From positions 1-16,887 of the forward strand of contig WRHG01000019.1 in assembly GCA_009783365.1 (NCBI GenBank): a stretch of DNA of 16,887 bases. Direction: 5' to 3'. A program made the translations under genes and the position numbers. Source of the stretch: Clostridia bacterium. GTDB taxonomy: Bacteria > Bacillota_A > Clostridia > Christensenellales > Aristaeellaceae. Below, piece after piece: positions 14,404 through 16,887 of this stretch. A model generated the notes under the pieces. It did not search any database, was not told the origin of the DNA, and saw only the letters and a list, made by a program, of their open reading frames with translations. Positions within the stretch are counted from its first letter, which is position 1; each line of letters starts with the position of its first letter.

Positions 14404-15117
14404 ATGAATATCATTGATTTCATAGTCATTGGCATCGTTGGACTGTGCATGCTCTTTGGATTTTACCGCGGATTCATTCAAACCGTGCTCAACTTAGGCA
14501 GCTGCCTGATATCGCTCATCGGTTCGTTTTTCATCTTCCCCTCCATCGCGGACGCAATCAGCAGCAACACGGACATCACCCGCACAATCGCTTCCTATAC
14601 GGATTCCGCCAACCTTTTGGGTGATTTAGATCTAAGCAGCCAGGCCGTCAGCAACCTGTCCGGAGCCGGAATCACCGCCATTGTGGAAAAAGCCGGTCTT
14701 CCCGCTCCTGTGAGCACGCTCCTTACCCATAACTTGGATAAGCAGGTTTTTAGCCCACTGGGCGATCTGGCCACCAACGTAGGCCATTATGTAAACCAAA
14801 CCATTTTATCCGTCAGCATTAACGTGCTTTCGTTCCTGGTTTGTTTCGCGATCTGTTTTCTGATACTGACAATCCTCGTGAACATGCTGCGGGCCGTGTT
14901 TCGCTTCCCTGTGCTAAAGCAGCTGGACTGGCTGGCCGGCGGCGCCTTTGGTTTTCTGCTGGGCGCAGCCCTCTGTTTTGTTGTATTTGTGGCCATGCCC
15001 GTTTTGGAAAGCGTTATTCCTCTGCCGCAATTCCGCGAAATGATTGAAGCCAGTTCCCTGGCCAAGCTTTTTGAAAATGGAAACCTTCTGCTGTCCATTA
15101 TGAACCGGCGATTGTAA
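14404..15117 (+). CDS. CvpA family membrane protein
   Basis: 237 residues. N-terminal M-N-I-I-D-F-I-V-I-G-I-V-G-L-C-M-L-F-G-F-Y-R-G-F is the CvpA opening (helix, then G-x-x-R-G-F). Four membrane segments are expected: about 5-25, 28-50, 140-165 and 178-205. A ~90-residue, Ser/Asp/Asn-rich, probably extracytoplasmic loop separates helices 2 and 3 and is longer than in E. coli CvpA. Members were named for colicin V production and are linked to envelope homeostasis, but the biochemical role is unknown. The start has TTAGGAGGA upstream. It is the last plus-strand gene and is convergent with uvrC, 45 bases from the uvrC stop; no clear intrinsic terminator is seen in that gap. Confidence 0.85.
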   Translation: MNIIDFIVIGIVGLCMLFGFYRGFIQTVLNLGSCLISLIGSFFIFPSIADAISSNTDITRTIASYTDSANLLGDLDLSSQAVSNLSGAGITAIVEKAGLPAPVSTLLTHNLDKQVFSPLGDLATNVGHYVNQTILSVSINVLSFLVCFAICFLILTILVNMLRAVFRFPVLKQLDWLAGGAFGFLLGAALCFVVFVAMPVLESVIPLPQFREMIEASSLAKLFENGNLLLSIMNRRL

Positions 15118-15162
15118 AAACGGGAATCAGGGGTATCACGGGCGCCTCCAAAACCGGGAAAC

Positions 15163-16887
15163 CTAACGCTCCGAATGATTTCTTTTTTCCTTCCCATATG
15201 CCACAATCGCCCTGGCTGCCGCGGCATTCATGCCCTGCACAGCAGCGAGTTCCTCTTGCCCGGCGGTAAAAATCGCCTTCACATTCCCAAAATGGCGCAG
15301 CAACTCTATCTGGCGCTTGGGCCCTACGCCGGGGATGGCCTGCAGTTCACTTCTCAGGCTGCTTTTTGTCCGCAGCGCCCGGTGATGCGTGATGCCGAAG
15401 CGGTGGACCTCGTCCCGCACATGCTGGATCAAATGGAGCCCGTCCGAATGCTTGCCAAGCCGGATGGGTTCTTCTAAATCAGGCAGAAAAATTTCCTCAA
15501 AGCGTTTTGCCAGGCCGAACATAGGCACGTCGGCTCCTGCGGCAAGCATGGCCCGGCGGGCATAGGCCAGCTGCTCCGGCCCGCCGTCAATCAACACCAA
15601 ATCCGGCAGCTTGCTGAAGCGGCCCTCTTCCACAGGCAGTCCTTCTTCCTCCCGCTCCCGCCTCTCCTGCAGGCCGTGGGCGAAACGCCTGCCCACCGCC
15701 TCCCCAATGCTTGCGAAATCATTGGCTCCTACCACTGTTTTGATCCGAAAATGCCGGTAAGCTTTCTTGACGGGTTCGCCGTTTTCAAATACCACCATAG
15801 CCGCTACAGACTGGTCTCCCTGGGTGTTTGAAATATCATAGCCCTCAATGCGCAGGGGTAACCCATGAAGGCCCAGCGCCCCCTGCAACTCCCGCAGAGC
15901 TCCGGTGGTGCGGCGAAACCGCGTCTGCTTGATCGTACTGTGCTTTTGTATGGCATCGCAGGCGTTTTTATGGCAAAGCCGCATCAAATCACGCTTAGTA
16001 CCCCGTTTGGGGCTTGCAAACACCAGGTTTCCGCCTTTCTTGGACCTCAGCCATTGCTGCAGCACCTCCCAGTCCTCCGGCAGCCATTCCACCAGAATCT
16101 CATGAGGAATCAGATGCTCGTCGTCATAATACTGGGTGATAAAGCCAGCCGTCAGTTCGGAAAGATCCTCCTGCCCGTAATGATCCATCACAAAACTTCG
16201 GCTGCCCTCGATTTTACCACGTCGGATATGCGTGATCTGCACCAGGGCATCCTCTTGGTCCGCCACGGCGGCAATCAGGTCCTGATCCGCGTCCCGGGTT
16301 TGGATGGCTCTTTGTTTTTCCATCATCCTGCGGATGTCGGCGATCTTATCCCTCAGTACGGCGGCCTGTTCAAATTCCATCCGCAGGGAGTGCCCTTCCA
16401 TCTGCTCCGTCAACTCCTGTAGCAGACGGCGGGTATCGCCTCCCAAAAAAGCCACCACTCCCCGTAAAATATGAGCATACTCATCACGGGTAACCTTCTC
16501 CGCGCAGGGAGCGAGGCATTGGCCGATCTGGTAATGAACACAGGGACGGCCCGGTTTTTTTAAAGGCAGCGATAGATTGCAGCAGCGCAAAGGAAAAAAA
16601 CGGCGCACCTCATCCAGAATCTGGCGGATGCCTGTAGCTCCAAAGTAAGGGCCGAAATACTTCGCCCCGTCCCTGGGGTCGATAGACCGGGCCACAGCAA
16701 GCCGTGGAAACGCTTCCGACGGCTCCAGCCGAAGGTACGGGTAGTGCTTGTCGTCCTTAAGCAGGATGTTATAAAAAGGCCTGTGCTTCTTTATGAGATT
16801 GCATTCCAGCGTGAGGGCCTCAAAGTTGGTATCGCACAGTATGATATCAAAATCATCTATTTCCTGCACCATCCAGCGTACTTTCGC
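15163..16887 (-). CDS. uvrC: UvrABC excinuclease subunit C (5' end outside the window)
   Basis: Nucleotide excision repair endonuclease that cuts on both sides of a lesion marked by UvrA/UvrB. 574 codons are visible. The frame stays open through the window edge, so about 55-60 N-terminal residues (the start of GIY-YIG) lie outside. Seen in order: the end of the GIY-YIG domain (L-E-C-N-L-I-K-K-H-R-P-x-Y-N-I-L-L-K-D-D-K); the Cys region (R-C-C, R-P-C, G-Q-C-L-A-P-C) matching the iron-sulphur ligands; the UVR/UvrB-binding helix pair (M-E-F-E-Q-A-A-V-L-R-D-K-I); the RNase H-like domain with E-G-Y-D-I-S-N and V-L-I-D-G-G; H-R-F-G-I-T-x-H-R; and two C-terminal helix-hairpin-helix motifs (I-P-G-V-G-P, then V-Q-G-M). 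The ATG at 16872 is internal, because homology continues upstream of it (A-K-V-R-W). Intact within the window. Confidence 0.97.
   Translation of the reverse strand, partial: AKVRWMVQEIDDFDIILCDTNFEALTLECNLIKKHRPFYNILLKDDKHYPYLRLEPSEAFPRLAVARSIDPRDGAKYFGPYFGATGIRQILDEVRRFFPLRCCNLSLPLKKPGRPCVHYQIGQCLAPCAEKVTRDEYAHILRGVVAFLGGDTRRLLQELTEQMEGHSLRMEFEQAAVLRDKIADIRRMMEKQRAIQTRDADQDLIAAVADQEDALVQITHIRRGKIEGSRSFVMDHYGQEDLSELTAGFITQYYDDEHLIPHEILVEWLPEDWEVLQQWLRSKKGGNLVFASPKRGTKRDLMRLCHKNACDAIQKHSTIKQTRFRRTTGALRELQGALGLHGLPLRIEGYDISNTQGDQSVAAMVVFENGEPVKKAYRHFRIKTVVGANDFASIGEAVGRRFAHGLQERREREEEGLPVEEGRFSKLPDLVLIDGGPEQLAYARRAMLAAGADVPMFGLAKRFEEIFLPDLEEPIRLGKHSDGLHLIQHVRDEVHRFGITHHRALRTKSSLRSELQAIPGVGPKRQIELLRHFGNVKAIFTAGQEELAAVQGMNAAAARAIVAYGKEKRNHSER

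Noticed and set aside
15118..15162. Terminator between cvpA and uvrC
   Set aside because: The short gap has GC-rich pieces (GGGCGCC) and two similar ACGGGAA/ACCGGGAA words, but no proper stem followed by a T-run on either strand.

Overview
The window reads as chromosomal DNA from an anaerobic Bacillota, most likely Clostridia. The clues are strong AGGAGG-type ribosome binding sites, GTG and TTG starts, the protein families present (LacI-type regulator with XylA/XylB, XRE-cupin with acyl-CoA synthetase, a secreted YkuD L,D-transpeptidase, a DUF5711-like protein with CvpA), and mobile-element debris of the type common in gut or digester Clostridia. The species cannot be named from the sequence.

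Layout. Bases 1-2390 are a decayed, gene-poor zone. It holds about three diverged copies of a ~200-bp tandem repeat, a small zinc-ribbon-like protein fragment, a 119-bp foldback sequence, the C-terminal part of an IS630-type transposase, a GNAT acetyltransferase cut in half, and a short stretch carrying an ABC-ATPase signature. Bases 2387-6361 (minus strand) are a xylose operon read as regulator (LacI type), then xylA, then xylB. It has a very good sigma-A-type promoter (TTGACA-N17-TACTAT) and a perfect 16-bp palindromic operator lying between this promoter and the divergent pgsA promoter. Bases 6559-15117 (plus strand) are a long run of codirectional genes: pgsA, a very divergent GMP-synthase-like protein, an M19 dipeptidase, an XRE-cupin regulator with an AMP-forming acyl-CoA synthetase (own promoter, 4-base overlap), a secreted L,D-transpeptidase, a membrane-anchored DUF5711-like protein and a CvpA-like membrane protein. 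uvrC comes in from the right edge on the minus strand, convergent with cvpA, and lacks its N-terminus because the window ends.

How they work together. XylA and XylB turn xylose into xylulose 5-phosphate, and the LacI-type protein is the obvious local regulator. The plus-strand run mixes phospholipid synthesis (PgsA), peptide hydrolysis (M19), acyl activation and envelope functions (L,D-transpeptidase, CvpA). A single common pathway is not evident.

Most interesting item: the protein at 7166-8623 has the whole GuaA architecture, but the glutaminase Cys and His are gone and the XMP-binding and dimer loops are replaced or deleted, while the ATP-pyrophosphatase P-loop is intact. It is unlikely to be a normal GMP synthase and is the best candidate here for an undescribed activity. 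Second-tier items are the tandem repeats, the foldback at 1133-1251 and the layered operators of the xyl promoter.
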